DNA of 64,000 nt from Crocinitomicaceae bacterium (GTDB taxonomy: Bacteria; Bacteroidota; Bacteroidia; Flavobacteriales_D; Crocinitomicaceae), in assembly GCA_022447585.1 (NCBI GenBank), contig JAKVAR010000006.1, positions 620,001 through 684,000 on the forward strand, written 5' to 3'. Below the pieces are notes generated by a model. The model was given only the letters and a program-made list of their open reading frames with translations. It was not told where the DNA came from and did no database searches. Position numbers and translations under genes: made by a program. Below are positions 29,803-38,362 of this stretch, piece by piece. How positions within the stretch are numbered: the first letter of the stretch is position 1; every line of letters starts with the position of its first letter.

Positions 29803-30171
29803 ATGGAAAGAGATGATATAATTGAATATTCGTTAGACGGTCACCATAGTGAAGAGGCTGGTGTTAAGATTCGTAAAAAGATTTGGTTTGTAACAGCTCT
29901 GCTTACTGCAATTACGGCAGTTGAAGTCGTGTTGGGAATGATGATTAAACAGCATTCTGATTTTTGGCCATTCGTTAAATGGTTCTTTATCATTCTTACA
30001 ATCGTTAAAGCGGCATATATTGTTTTAATATTTATGCATTTAGGTGAAGAACGAAAGGGACTCAAATTCGTTATTTTGATACCATATTTCATCTTTATGA
30101 TGTATCTAATTTTCATCTTGTTGTGGGAAGGTACGGCAGTAGGTGAAACATTGTCTACTTACGGAAGTTAA
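29803..30171 (+). CDS. Cytochrome c oxidase subunit IV-type protein
   Basis: A 122-residue prokaryotic COX4/CyoD-like membrane protein with three helices (IWFVTALLTAITAVEVVLGM, WPFVKWFFIILTIVKAAYIVLIFMHLGEER, FVILIPYFIFMMYLIFILLWEG). The YIVLIFMHLGEERKGLK segment is typical. It follows the two subunit III genes and lies 12 bases before the SCO-like gene. Confidence 0.9.
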   Translation: MERDDIIEYSLDGHHSEEAGVKIRKKIWFVTALLTAITAVEVVLGMMIKQHSDFWPFVKWFFIILTIVKAAYIVLIFMHLGEERKGLKFVILIPYFIFMMYLIFILLWEGTAVGETLSTYGS

Positions 30172-30183
30172 AAACATTTACAC

Positions 30184-30867
30184 ATGGCTGTAAAAACTAC
30201 TGCCGGACGAACAAAGAGGATTCTAGCAATTCTTCTATTGTTTGGTCCGGCTTTTATGTTGATATTTATTTCCACGCGAAGTTGCCAGCATAAATTCAAA
30301 GAACTTGATGATTTTGGTTTAGCAGGTAACTACACCTTTGTGGATGCGCAAGGGAAAAAACGTAATTCTGCGGAATTTGACAATTACTCGGTATTAATAA
30401 ATGTACTGCAACCAACCTGTCCTGAAAATTGTTCTGTTTCGTTTTGGCATTTAAATCATTTGATTTATCAAAAAATGCGTGGTAATGCACGTAAAGATGG
30501 TTCTTTGAGAATTATAACATTTGTTACAGATGGTCAAGGTAACCCAATGAAGGATCTTTCTGCTGTGAGCGATATGCTCTATGATCAAGTGGAAGGTTAT
30601 GACCCTAATATTTGGATGGTTGCTTCAGGGGACCCAAAGCGTCTTTATGATTTTGAACATAATGATGCGCGCCTTCTTCAAGAAGGTGAAGAGTATTATG
30701 GGGGAGAAGCTTTTCAAGAATTGATGTTACTTTTGGACAAGAATAATCATTTGCGAATGGTGCTCTCTGGTAAATCTGAAGGTATGATAAGAAGGATGAG
30801 AGAACACGTGGCTTTGTTGAAAAAACAATATGATAAGGATAATGCTAATCAGAATCGTAAAAACTAG
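30184..30867 (+). CDS. Membrane-anchored SCO1/SenC-like thioredoxin-fold protein
   Basis: One N-terminal membrane helix (ILAILLLFGPAFMLIFIST) anchors a periplasmic thioredoxin-like domain of about 190 residues. The copper/redox site CPENC (in LQPTCPENCSVSFWHLNHL) sits where SCO proteins carry CxxxC. The conserved distal His of true SCO proteins is not obvious, so it may be a divergent thiol reductase rather than a copper chaperone. It overlaps the next, canonical SCO gene by 38 bases. Confidence 0.8.
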   Translation: MAVKTTAGRTKRILAILLLFGPAFMLIFISTRSCQHKFKELDDFGLAGNYTFVDAQGKKRNSAEFDNYSVLINVLQPTCPENCSVSFWHLNHLIYQKMRGNARKDGSLRIITFVTDGQGNPMKDLSAVSDMLYDQVEGYDPNIWMVASGDPKRLYDFEHNDARLLQEGEEYYGGEAFQELMLLLDKNNHLRMVLSGKSEGMIRRMREHVALLKKQYDKDNANQNRKN

Positions 30868-31510
30868 TTTTCTTGTATTACTTTGTTTTTTATATGTTTC
30901 TTGCGGACATAAAACAGAAAGAGTATTGCCAATTTTAGGTGAACGCGATGTAGAATATACTATCATTGATGGTGCAGAAGTTGCGGATACATTGTATCAT
31001 AAAGTCCCAAATTTTGAATACTTAAACCAAGACTCCATAATGATTAATTCTGAGTCTATGAAAGATAAAATTTGGGTAGTCGACTTCTTTTTCTCGCATT
31101 GTCCTACTATTTGTCCACCTATGACTGCTCAAATGAAAAGGCTGAATCTAGAAACACAAGATCTTTCAAAGCATGTTCAATTTATGAGCTTTTCAATAGA
31201 TCCGGATAGAGATACTCCATCTAGATTAGTTGAATACAGAAATATTTACGATATTGAGGTAAACAACTGGCATTTTTTCACGGGTGATGAAGATGCAACT
31301 CATCAGTTGGCTAAAAGCTTTTTTAATGGAGCAGAAAGAAATGCTCAAGCTGATGGTGGTTTTGGACATACAGATTATTTTGCCATTGTTGATTATGAAG
31401 GATATGTGCGTGGCATATATCAAGGGACAAATCCGGAAAAGGTAGATTTGTTGCAATCTGATTTGAGGAAATTATTAGCTATTGAATATGGAATTACTGG
31501 ATCAAAATAA
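30830..31510 (+). CDS. SCO family copper chaperone lipoprotein
   Basis: Delivers copper to, or reduces, the Cu-A centre of cytochrome oxidase. A lipoprotein signal ends FLYVSC. The SCO site CPTIC is in FFFSHCPTICPPMTAQMKRL, and the distal His is in GGFGHTDYFAIVD. FSIDPDRDTPSRLVEY is also diagnostic. The ATG at 30830 lies inside the previous gene; an in-frame ATG at 30842 is equally possible. Confidence 0.93.
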   Translation: MIRIMLIRIVKTSFLVLLCFLYVSCGHKTERVLPILGERDVEYTIIDGAEVADTLYHKVPNFEYLNQDSIMINSESMKDKIWVVDFFFSHCPTICPPMTAQMKRLNLETQDLSKHVQFMSFSIDPDRDTPSRLVEYRNIYDIEVNNWHFFTGDEDATHQLAKSFFNGAERNAQADGGFGHTDYFAIVDYEGYVRGIYQGTNPEKVDLLQSDLRKLLAIEYGITGSK

Positions 31511-32018
31511 GTTAAAAAGAGCGAAAACGCTTATTTATATTTTATCGGCAGCAATTCCTTTATTGGTTGTTGTCTTATTTGGTATTAAGATTGAGGGTGT
31601 GAATTTATCTTTTCTACCTCCTTTTTATGCTACGATAAATGGATTGACTGCCTTAATTTTAGTATTGGCATTAGTTGCAATAAAGCAAAAGAAGAACATG
31701 AAGATCCATAGATCTCTTATACGATTGTGTTTGATTCTTTCATTGGTGTTCTTAGGCTCATATGTTGCTTATCACATGACATCAGATTCTACGGTTTATG
31801 GTGGTGACTATAGAATATTGTACTTAATTATCCTCATTTCTCATATCATGTTAAGCGTGGTTATTGTTCCAATGGTTCTTTTTACTTATTTATTTGCTTG
31901 GCAAGGGAATTATGAGAAACATAAAAAATGGGCAAAATTTACATGGCCATTATGGTTTTATGTAGCAATTAGTGGAGTTGTGGTTTACGTCATGATTTCA
32001 CCTTATTATTTGAACTGA
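31488..32018 (+). CDS. DUF420 family membrane protein
   Basis: A 176-residue protein with five hydrophobic helices. It contains KIHRSLIRLCLILSLVFLGSYVAYH and YLIILISHIMLSVVIVPMVL, the DUF420 pattern (CtaM-like, linked to cytochrome oxidase maturation in Gram-positive bacteria). The His residues in these helices are conserved in the family. The ATG at 31488 is chosen; a TTG two codons upstream is also in frame. It overlaps the SCO gene by 23 bases and the convergent collagen-like gene by 13 bases. Confidence 0.88.
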   Translation: MELLDQNKLKRAKTLIYILSAAIPLLVVVLFGIKIEGVNLSFLPPFYATINGLTALILVLALVAIKQKKNMKIHRSLIRLCLILSLVFLGSYVAYHMTSDSTVYGGDYRILYLIILISHIMLSVVIVPMVLFTYLFAWQGNYEKHKKWAKFTWPLWFYVAISGVVVYVMISPYYLN

Positions 32019-33025
32019 GTAAATTCAAATGCTTCAAAGGTCAATGGTTGAACTTCTCCGTCAACCCCATTCCTCCCTGATTGCCCTGTAAATCCGGGTC
32101 TTCCTGGGTTGCCAGGTGTCTGTCCCGCGACTGGGGTTCCGGCTAAACCTCCTTCGCCAGCCTTTCCAGCATTGCCGCGAAAACCTCCTGCTGTTTTGTA
32201 TTGAAGTTTATCCTCAATCCCGGAGTTGTTTGGATGAATCATGATTTGGACGGTGCCGCCGTTTCCTCCGTTACCGCCGTTTCCTGCATTACCCCCATCT
32301 CCACCATTACCAGGACGAGTGTATTTCCCTTCGTTTAATCGTCCATCACGACCATTTCCACCGTTCCCTCCATTTCCACCGTTCCCTCCATTTCCTCCTT
32401 TTAAATTGAACGTAATAATTCCTTGAGCTAATGATTTATAGCGTAAAATTTCTCCTGTTCTAGAATTTCTAAGATAGATATAGGTTAAGTTGTCTTCTTG
32501 CCAGATATATGAAATATACGTATCGGCATTTTGTCCATTTGCACCATGGAAGCCATGTTCACCATTTTTGCCATCCCTCAATAATAATCGTGTACTTCGA
32601 TTTTTCTGATTTTGGGCTGAGAGTCCATCTGGACCAGTTAAATCAATAGTTAAATCTCCTTGGAAATTCATGTGAATACTATCATTGATTTGAAATACTT
32701 CTTCTTTATCAGTTACTAGGATAGTGAGGTTTGCGGTATTATCATTGAATGATGTTGGTCGCTTAATTATTTTGAATTTCTTGGTTAAACCATTTTTTTG
32801 AATGTCTTCTGATATAATAGAAAGTTTACGGTTGTTTGTAATATCTATTTCAGTTCCATCAAGCATCATAGCAATAACTTTGGCTTCAATTTCACTACCA
32901 AAATTAACAGGTTCAACTGGGTTATACTCGATATATGCCGTACGTATGTTATGTACGTCTATTTTTTTAACACTCCCACATGAGGTAATAAGTATTATAG
33001 ATAGTAGTAGAGAAAAGGTTTTCAT
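32006..33025 (-). CDS. Collagen-like glycine-rich lipoprotein
   Basis: A lipoprotein signal peptide ends LITSC. Residues about 20-140 form a beta-rich domain without a recognised family. Two Gly-rich blocks follow. One near residue 155 is GKNGEHGFHGANGQN. The larger one, about 205-255, consists of GGN and GNG repeats; collagen-like Gly-X-Y triplets (GKAGEGGLAG, NPGRPGFTGQSGRNG) run to about residue 325. It is likely surface exposed and extended. The repeat region also gives a proline-rich shadow frame on the plus strand, which is not a gene. Confidence 0.85.
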   Translation of the reverse strand: MKTFSLLLSIILITSCGSVKKIDVHNIRTAYIEYNPVEPVNFGSEIEAKVIAMMLDGTEIDITNNRKLSIISEDIQKNGLTKKFKIIKRPTSFNDNTANLTILVTDKEEVFQINDSIHMNFQGDLTIDLTGPDGLSAQNQKNRSTRLLLRDGKNGEHGFHGANGQNADTYISYIWQEDNLTYIYLRNSRTGEILRYKSLAQGIITFNLKGGNGGNGGNGGNGGNGRDGRLNEGKYTRPGNGGDGGNAGNGGNGGNGGTVQIMIHPNNSGIEDKLQYKTAGGFRGNAGKAGEGGLAGTPVAGQTPGNPGRPGFTGQSGRNGVDGEVQPLTFEAFEFTQFK

Positions 33026-33039
33026 ATATAGGCTTTACT

Positions 33040-34167
33040 TTATTTTGCGCTAATCTTATAAATAACATCCCAAACTGCTTGGGCTGTCTTTTCCCAATTG
33101 AAAAGTTTACTTCTATTAAGTCCAAGTTTAGAAAGTTTATGCATTAACTCATTATTTGAGGCGAGCTGCTCTAGTTTTTCGGCGATATCCTGAACATCAA
33201 AAGGATCACAATACAATGCAGCGTCTCCAGCAACTTCAGGTAAGGATGTTTTGTCTGCGGATAGTATAGGTGTGCCGCATTTCATTGCTTCAACTAAAGG
33301 GATTCCAAATCCTTCAAAGTAAGGTACGAAGGTGAATATCTTTGCTGCCCCCATTATTTTGGCGAGTTCTTCATGGCTAACGTGTCCGGTGAATATAATA
33401 TGTCGACGAATTGAATCAGGTATTTCAAAAGCTCCTAATTGATTACCGAATAATTCTTCACCAACAATGACAAGCTTTTCCTCGCTCTTAGTGTTTTTTT
33501 CTTTGAATATTTTAAATGCTTGAATTAAACGATCGACATTTTTCCTTGGGTGAAGCGCGCCAACAAACAACAGATAAGGCTTGCCAGAGGTGTATTTACT
33601 GCGAATTGCGTCTTGTTTATTTTCTGGTATAGGTTTAAATAGTTCGGAAGCACCATTCCATGCAACAGTTACATTCTTTTGGTGAATACCATAAGTCGAA
33701 CAAATATCTTGTTTTGAGTATTCTGATACTGTTAGGATATGGTCGGCCTTTTTCGCAAATTTTGGAAAATTACTGCGTAAATAATTTCGCATCCTTTTCG
33801 GGATATCTTGAGGGTTATGCTCAAAGTTAATATCGTGGATCACGCCAATTTGTTTGATATCACTTTTTAAGGATAAATATCCATCAGGAGAAAAGAAAAT
33901 GTCAGCTTTGTATTTTTTTAATGCACGTCTGACAGAATGTTCAAACCAAATGTGAAATAATAAAGGGTGTCGTGCAGGTGGATTTAAAATTACCGGTATT
34001 ACATTTTTACCAAAAACAAACCTTTCTTCGTACTTACGATCAAAGAATAAAATGAATTCATGTTCAGGGTGATTTTCAACAAGACGCTTTACAACCTCGT
34101 ATGTGTACCATCCGAATCCTTCCATTTTAGTTGGAAGCAGAAAACGTGTATTTATTGCAATACGCAT
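33040..34167 (-). CDS. Family 4 glycosyltransferase
   Basis: A GT-B fold enzyme of 375 residues. The N-terminal domain opens with MRIAINTRFLLPTKMEGFGW. The C-terminal donor domain has LLFVGALHPRKNVDRLIQAF and the E-x7-E block FVPYFEGFGIPLVEAMKCGTP. It would transfer a sugar from an NDP donor to a surface polysaccharide or lipid; specificity is unknown. It lies between the collagen-like gene and the MBL hydrolase, 7 bases from the latter, so the two are likely co-transcribed. Confidence 0.92.
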   Translation of the reverse strand: MRIAINTRFLLPTKMEGFGWYTYEVVKRLVENHPEHEFILFFDRKYEERFVFGKNVIPVILNPPARHPLLFHIWFEHSVRRALKKYKADIFFSPDGYLSLKSDIKQIGVIHDINFEHNPQDIPKRMRNYLRSNFPKFAKKADHILTVSEYSKQDICSTYGIHQKNVTVAWNGASELFKPIPENKQDAIRSKYTSGKPYLLFVGALHPRKNVDRLIQAFKIFKEKNTKSEEKLVIVGEELFGNQLGAFEIPDSIRRHIIFTGHVSHEELAKIMGAAKIFTFVPYFEGFGIPLVEAMKCGTPILSADKTSLPEVAGDAALYCDPFDVQDIAEKLEQLASNNELMHKLSKLGLNRSKLFNWEKTAQAVWDVIYKISAK

Positions 34168-34174
34168 GAAGTTA

Positions 34175-34819
34175 TTAAAATTGAAGAATGTAATTAGTTA
34201 GTTTTTCCTGCCCAATTGTTGTTTCATTACCATGCCCACAATATACTACTGTGTCATCTGGTAAGGTAAACATTTCCTCATGAATAGATCTTTTTAAAAC
34301 CTCTATATCTCCTCCAGGTAAATCAACTCTTCCAAAACTACCTGCGAATAAAACATCACCATTTATGACAAACTTGTTTTCCGCGTTATAAAATACAACG
34401 TGTCCTGTTGAGTGACCAGGAGTAAACTTTACTTCAAATTCAATTTCGCCAAACTGAAGTTGATCACCATGCTTCAATTCTTTATTGGGTAATGATGGAG
34501 CAGTATATCCAGAGAAACCATAGACGTGAGCGTAATTTGATACGGAGTTTAAGGTTAAGGTGTCTTCTTTATGCATGTAAAAGTCAATGTCGTATTTAGA
34601 CTGCACAAAAGCACATCCAAGAACATGATCTATATGGGCGTGGGTTAAAAGCATAGCTTGAGGTATCAAACCTTTACTTTCAATAAAATTCGCTAACTGA
34701 TCTTGCTCGTGTTTATCATAACATCCAGGATCAATTATCACACAGTTATCCTTATCATAAATAACGTAAGTATTCTCTTGAAAACCATTGAAAGAAAATT
34801 TTTGAATAGATATAGCCAT
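34175..34819 (-). CDS. MBL-fold metallo-hydrolase (glyoxalase II-like)
   Basis: A 214-residue metallo-beta-lactamase-fold hydrolase. The metal-binding HxHxDH motif is in LLTHAHIDHVLGCAF. The third His is in FTPGHSTGHVVFY, the bridging Asp in INGDVLFAGSFGRVD, and the final His in VVYCGHGNETTIGQE. It resembles hydroxyacylglutathione hydrolase or persulfide dioxygenase-like proteins of Bacteroidota. The substrate is unknown. A -7 box (minus TATTTTTG, 34835-34842) precedes the ATG. Confidence 0.92.
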   Translation of the reverse strand: MAISIQKFSFNGFQENTYVIYDKDNCVIIDPGCYDKHEQDQLANFIESKGLIPQAMLLTHAHIDHVLGCAFVQSKYDIDFYMHKEDTLTLNSVSNYAHVYGFSGYTAPSLPNKELKHGDQLQFGEIEFEVKFTPGHSTGHVVFYNAENKFVINGDVLFAGSFGRVDLPGGDIEVLKRSIHEEMFTLPDDTVVYCGHGNETTIGQEKLTNYILQF

Positions 34820-34834
34820 TGATTATTTTTTTTA

Positions 34835-34842
34835 CAAAAATA
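34835..34842 (-). promoter_or_regulatory. -7 box for the MBL hydrolase and GT4 genes
   Basis: CAAAAATA on the plus strand reads TATTTTTG, fitting TAnnTTTG, 16 bases before the ATG. Confidence 0.45.
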
Positions 34843-34896
34843 GGATGTTTTGGCAAATCAACTGGTTCAGGCATAATTTTTGAGAAACTCTTTAAT

Positions 34897-34904
34897 TATA
34901 TTTG
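34897..34904 (+). promoter_or_regulatory. -7 box for the 34920 lipoprotein gene
   Basis: TATATTTG fits TAnnTTTG, 15 bases before the ATG at 34920. Confidence 0.5.
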
Positions 34905-34919
34905 TAAAAAAATAGGATT

Positions 34920-35456
34920 ATGAAATACGCATTTTTATTAGTTATTGGAATAATATTAGTAGGGTGTGGAACAAGAGTTCCATACACGAGTCAAATCAAA
35001 GATGAATTTGGTTTAGATACCGACAAACAGATGGCTAAAGTTCAGTTTTTTACTTCGGCAACAATCATTTTAGAAAAAAATAAGCGATCTGGAAATCAAA
35101 CAACGGATGACGATGGTGCTTTAGTTTCTTCTTCTAATACTAACCAGGATAGAATTATTATTCCAAATGGAACAAAATGTGTTTTTGATAGTTATGGTCA
35201 AAATCAGGAATTGGTACTTCGATTTGAAACTGGCCAAGGGAAAACAATCTCTTTTGCAATGAGAGAAGGTTCAACTTCAGGTAAATTTTATCTTGTGGCT
35301 AATTGGAATGGCGGCTCGAAAGGAGGGGACATCTCATACGGAAATGATATGTATACAGCCACAACTGCGAGTGCTACTGCCTACTTACAAGTTATACGTA
35401 AGAAGTTACAGAAAACAAAAAGAAAGGATAGAGTTGTTAAAGGAATGAAAGTTTAA
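34920..35456 (+). CDS. Hypothetical lipoprotein, 178 residues
   Basis: A lipoprotein signal peptide ends IILVGC. The mature part alternates charged and beta-strand-like segments (KVQFFTSATIILEKN, RIIIPNGTKCVFDSYGQ, ELVLRFETGQGKTISFAM). A basic C-terminus ends KKLQKTKRKDRVVKGMKV. It resembles uncharacterised Bacteroidota lipoproteins; no function can be assigned. It is flanked by its own -7 box and a terminator, so it is probably monocistronic. Confidence 0.82.
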   Translation: MKYAFLLVIGIILVGCGTRVPYTSQIKDEFGLDTDKQMAKVQFFTSATIILEKNKRSGNQTTDDDGALVSSSNTNQDRIIIPNGTKCVFDSYGQNQELVLRFETGQGKTISFAMREGSTSGKFYLVANWNGGSKGGDISYGNDMYTATTASATAYLQVIRKKLQKTKRKDRVVKGMKV

Positions 35457-35477
35457 TAAGAATATTGAGTTCATATT

Positions 35478-35506
35478 AAAGGCTGCCCATTTGGGTAGCC
35501 TTTTTT
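35478..35506 (+). terminator. Terminator between convergent genes
   Basis: AAAGGCTGCCC pairs with GGGTAGCCTTT (one G-T wobble), followed by T residues. It lies 22 bases after the lipoprotein stop and touches the end of the convergent small gene, so it may act for both strands. Confidence 0.85.
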
Positions 35507-35699
35507 ATTGGCCTATTTGAATGTTACTTATTTCTTTGATTTCTTCGGGTTTAATGCGTTGCTTCTTGCTGCTTGGCTTAAATAGGAAATAAGAAAGTAC
35601 ACCAAGCATTAAAACATAAAAGACAACCTTTAATAGATACATTCTAGAAACAGGAGGACTAGTGTGTCTTTTGAAATCAATTTTACGTTCTTCTTTCAT
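35505..35699 (-). CDS. Small membrane protein, 64 residues
   Basis: The sequence KEERKIDFKRHTSPPVSRMYLLKVVFYVLM, given here in parts as the basic N-terminus up to SPPVSRMYL and then one membrane helix (LLKVVFYVLMLGVLSYFLF), resembles small proteins that recur in Flavobacteriales genomes (recollection). A basic then acidic tail follows. It starts 39 bases from galE on the other strand. Function unknown. Confidence 0.65.
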   Translation of the reverse strand: MKEERKIDFKRHTSPPVSRMYLLKVVFYVLMLGVLSYFLFKPSSKKQRIKPEEIKEISNIQIGQ

Positions 35700-35723
35700 A
35701 CCCTAAATTTAAATCTATTCTCT

Positions 35724-35731
35724 TACCTTTG
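35724..35731 (+). promoter_or_regulatory. -7 box for galE, possibly leaderless
   Basis: TACCTTTG matches TAnnTTTG. The first ATG of galE is only 7 bases after the box, so transcription could start at or next to the start codon. Confidence 0.5.
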
Positions 35732-35737
35732 GTAACA

Positions 35738-36766
35738 ATGAGTATGTCAAAATATATATTAGTAACAGGAGGCGCCGGATATATTGGTTCTCATACCGTT
35801 GTTCAGTTAATCAATAGTGGATATAGACCTGTTATCTTAGATGATTTTAGTAATTCAACCCTTGAAATTGTGAAAGGTGTCGAGCAAATCACGAGTACTC
35901 AAGTATTAGTTCGTAAGGTAAACGTGTGCGACATAAACTCCACCAGAGCCGTGTTTAATGAGTTTCATTTTGAAGGTGTGATACATTTTGCGGCTTTTAA
36001 AGCAGTGGGTGAATCTGTATCTGAACCCAATAGATACTACCGGAATAATATTTTAGGTTTACTAAATATACTTGATTTGGCTGAAGAGTTTAATGTTCAG
36101 AATCTAGTTTTTTCGTCATCTTGCACTGTTTATGGCAGCCCCAAAGGGAATAGAGTGGTTACTGAGGAAACCGTGCTGCAAGATGCTAATTCTCCATATG
36201 GGAATACAAAAAGAATAGGTGAAAGAATTATTAGTGACTTTGTGAATAGTAAAGTTAATCTGAAGGTTTTGAATTTGAGGTATTTTAATCCTGTCGGGGC
36301 TCATGAATCTGCTTTGATTGGAGAATTGCCGGCCGGAAAGCCAAATAATCTTTTGCCGGTAGTCACTCAATCTGCCATAGGTAAATTTGGACCTATAACA
36401 GTACATGGGAATGATTATTCTACCGTTGACGGTACTTGTGTTAGAGATTATGTACATGTTGTTGACGTCGCAGATGCACATGTAAAAGCTGTTGAATGGT
36501 TAATGGAGCAAGAGCAATCTTTAGAAGAACATATTAATATTGGAACGGGGAAAGGGACTAGTGTTTTGGAAATAATTAATACTTTCGAGCAAGTTTCGAA
36601 TGTGCGCTTGGATTGGGTTTTTGGACCAAGAAGAAAGGGAGATGTTGAAGAGATTTTTGCGGATGCCTCAAAGGCTTATGACGTTTTAAATTGGCGCGCA
36701 AAAAAGACGGTTAAAGATGCTGTAATTGATGCCTGGAATTGGGAGTTAAAATTGAAAAATGGTTAA
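35738..36766 (+). CDS. galE: UDP-glucose 4-epimerase
   Basis: Interconverts UDP-glucose and UDP-galactose for surface polysaccharides. The NAD-binding motif is ILVTGGAGYIGSHTVVQL. The SDR catalytic Ser and Tyr are in SSSCTVYGSP and NSPYGNTKRIGE. The C-terminal segment GTGKGTSVLEIINTFEQVS and RKGDVEEIFADASKA complete the family profile. ATGs at 35738 and 35744 are both possible; an earlier TTG in the same frame lies within the -7 box and is rejected. Its end overlaps the next gene by 8 bases. Confidence 0.96.
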   Translation: MSMSKYILVTGGAGYIGSHTVVQLINSGYRPVILDDFSNSTLEIVKGVEQITSTQVLVRKVNVCDINSTRAVFNEFHFEGVIHFAAFKAVGESVSEPNRYYRNNILGLLNILDLAEEFNVQNLVFSSSCTVYGSPKGNRVVTEETVLQDANSPYGNTKRIGERIISDFVNSKVNLKVLNLRYFNPVGAHESALIGELPAGKPNNLLPVVTQSAIGKFGPITVHGNDYSTVDGTCVRDYVHVVDVADAHVKAVEWLMEQEQSLEEHINIGTGKGTSVLEIINTFEQVSNVRLDWVFGPRRKGDVEEIFADASKAYDVLNWRAKKTVKDAVIDAWNWELKLKNG

Positions 36767-37505
36767 ACAAGGATTAGTCTTATTTATTTGCTTCATCACT
36801 TTGAATTCGTACGCACAGTTTGATGGGAAAGGAGAATATGAAGTGTCTCGATTTAGACCTGGTGCTATGTGGTCTTTCACGGGTTATAGACCGGCAAAAC
36901 CCGGTAAGCCTAATAAATATGATAGACTTATTTTTGACGTTACTTATAATGATTGGACTGGAGAAGAAGACTTGTTCAAAAACAGTTGGGCCTCTATTGG
37001 TTTAAATACAAATTTAATGTTTGATGTTCCTTTGACTGAGGGGAATACAATCGCTTTAGGCATAGGCGTTTCACATCAATATACGAATGTCAGACATGAT
37101 AATAAGTTTATAATAGATGAAGTTGAGAATACTTCAATTTATACATTAAAGGATACTTCCGATTTATTTAAAAAAGGAACTTTTAGTGGCAATAGTTTTG
37201 CTATTCCGTTGGAATTGAGGTTTAGGAAGGAAAGTTGGAGGCATTTTAAATTCCATATTGGAGGTAAAATAGGATATCAGGTAAATACCATAGCAAAAAC
37301 GGTTACGACAATAGATGGGCACAAAGTTGTGAACAAGCGATATGGATTTCCAGACGCGAATCAATTAATTTATTCTGCACATGTGAGGTTGGGACTGAGA
37401 AATTGGGCACTTTTCGCAAGTTATAACTTCAATAGAATATTTTCTAGTGCCCAAAGTACGAAGCTGAATGCTGTCCAAATGGGCTTAAGCATATCCTTGT
37501 TTTAA
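36759..37505 (+). CDS. Outer membrane beta-barrel-like protein
   Basis: A 248-residue protein with signal peptide (LVLFICFITLNSYAQ). The mature part shows alternating aromatic and polar strands typical of 8-10 stranded outer membrane barrels, for example NTIALGIGVSHQYTNVR, FAIPLELRFRKESW, FKFHIGGKIGYQVN, SAHVRLGLRNWALFASYNFN. It ends with a strand finishing in Phe (AVQMGLSISLF), as barrel proteins do. It is coupled to galE by overlap. Specific function unknown; PorT-like proteins have a similar look. Confidence 0.8.
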   Translation: MVKQGLVLFICFITLNSYAQFDGKGEYEVSRFRPGAMWSFTGYRPAKPGKPNKYDRLIFDVTYNDWTGEEDLFKNSWASIGLNTNLMFDVPLTEGNTIALGIGVSHQYTNVRHDNKFIIDEVENTSIYTLKDTSDLFKKGTFSGNSFAIPLELRFRKESWRHFKFHIGGKIGYQVNTIAKTVTTIDGHKVVNKRYGFPDANQLIYSAHVRLGLRNWALFASYNFNRIFSSAQSTKLNAVQMGLSISLF

Positions 37506-37515
37506 ATTACGTTTT

Positions 37516-38289
37516 ATGTTTATTGATACACACACGCATCTGTTTTCGGATTCTTTTGATGAAGATCGTGGAGATGTAATTCAACGGTCTATTGAAGCTG
37601 GAGTGGAAGTATGCCTTTTACCTAACATTGATGTCAATACAATTGATGCAATGCATGATTTGGAGAAGAATTATCCGAATAATTGTTATTCAATGATGGG
37701 ACTTCATCCTGGTTCAATTGGTGAAGATTGGCAAGAAAAGTTAAAAGTGATAGAGAAGAAATTATTCGCTCGGAAATACATTGCTGTTGGTGAAATAGGA
37801 ATGGACCTTTATTGGGATAAAACACACATTGATGCCCAGCGTGAGGCGTTTAAAATGCAAGTAAAATGGGCAAAGGAACTGAATTTGCCTGTTGTTATTC
37901 ATGCGAGAGAAGCATTCCAAGAGATTTATGAAGTTTTAGATGATTTGGATGACGAAAACCTTTCAGGGGTTTTTCATTGTTTTACAGGAACCTTGGATGA
38001 TGTGGCAAAGATTAATGATTATCACAATTTTAAATTTGGGATTGGGGGAGTGTTGACGTATAAAAATGCAAAGCTTGATCGCGTGGTTCGCGAAATACCT
38101 TTAGATCTATTGATTTTAGAAACTGATTCGCCGTATTTGCCTCCTACACCGCATCGAGGCAAAAGAAATGAAAGTTCATATTTATTGCATGTTGCTGCGA
38201 AATTAGCGGAGGTTCATGGTGTTACATTAGCCGAAATTGAGCATCAAACAACGCTAACTGCTAAGAATTTATTTAATTTACCCACTTAA
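37516..38289 (+). CDS. tatD: TatD family metal-dependent hydrolase
   Basis: A 257-residue TIM-barrel deoxyribonuclease-type hydrolase. Metal ligands are seen in FIDTHTHLF, VGEIGMDLYWD, VVIHAREA, FHCFTG and LETDSPYLPP, all in family order. TatD proteins act in DNA repair or quality control as 3'-5' exonucleases in other bacteria. It starts 10 bases after the barrel protein gene. Confidence 0.94.
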   Translation: MFIDTHTHLFSDSFDEDRGDVIQRSIEAGVEVCLLPNIDVNTIDAMHDLEKNYPNNCYSMMGLHPGSIGEDWQEKLKVIEKKLFARKYIAVGEIGMDLYWDKTHIDAQREAFKMQVKWAKELNLPVVIHAREAFQEIYEVLDDLDDENLSGVFHCFTGTLDDVAKINDYHNFKFGIGGVLTYKNAKLDRVVREIPLDLLILETDSPYLPPTPHRGKRNESSYLLHVAAKLAEVHGVTLAEIEHQTTLTAKNLFNLPT

Positions 38290-38362
38290 ATCAATGAGGT
38301 TGTCCGATGAGCCAACTATCATACACCAAATGCAATTAATTAAAATGAGATACGTATAATTG

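Noticed and set aside
32378..32400. Short tandem repeats at 32240-32400 as a CRISPR-like array
   Set aside because: They are codon repeats for GGN/GNG within a protein-coding gene, without spacers.
32241..32426. Proline-rich plus-strand frame
   Set aside because: Mirror of the GGN repeats of the collagen-like lipoprotein on the minus strand.
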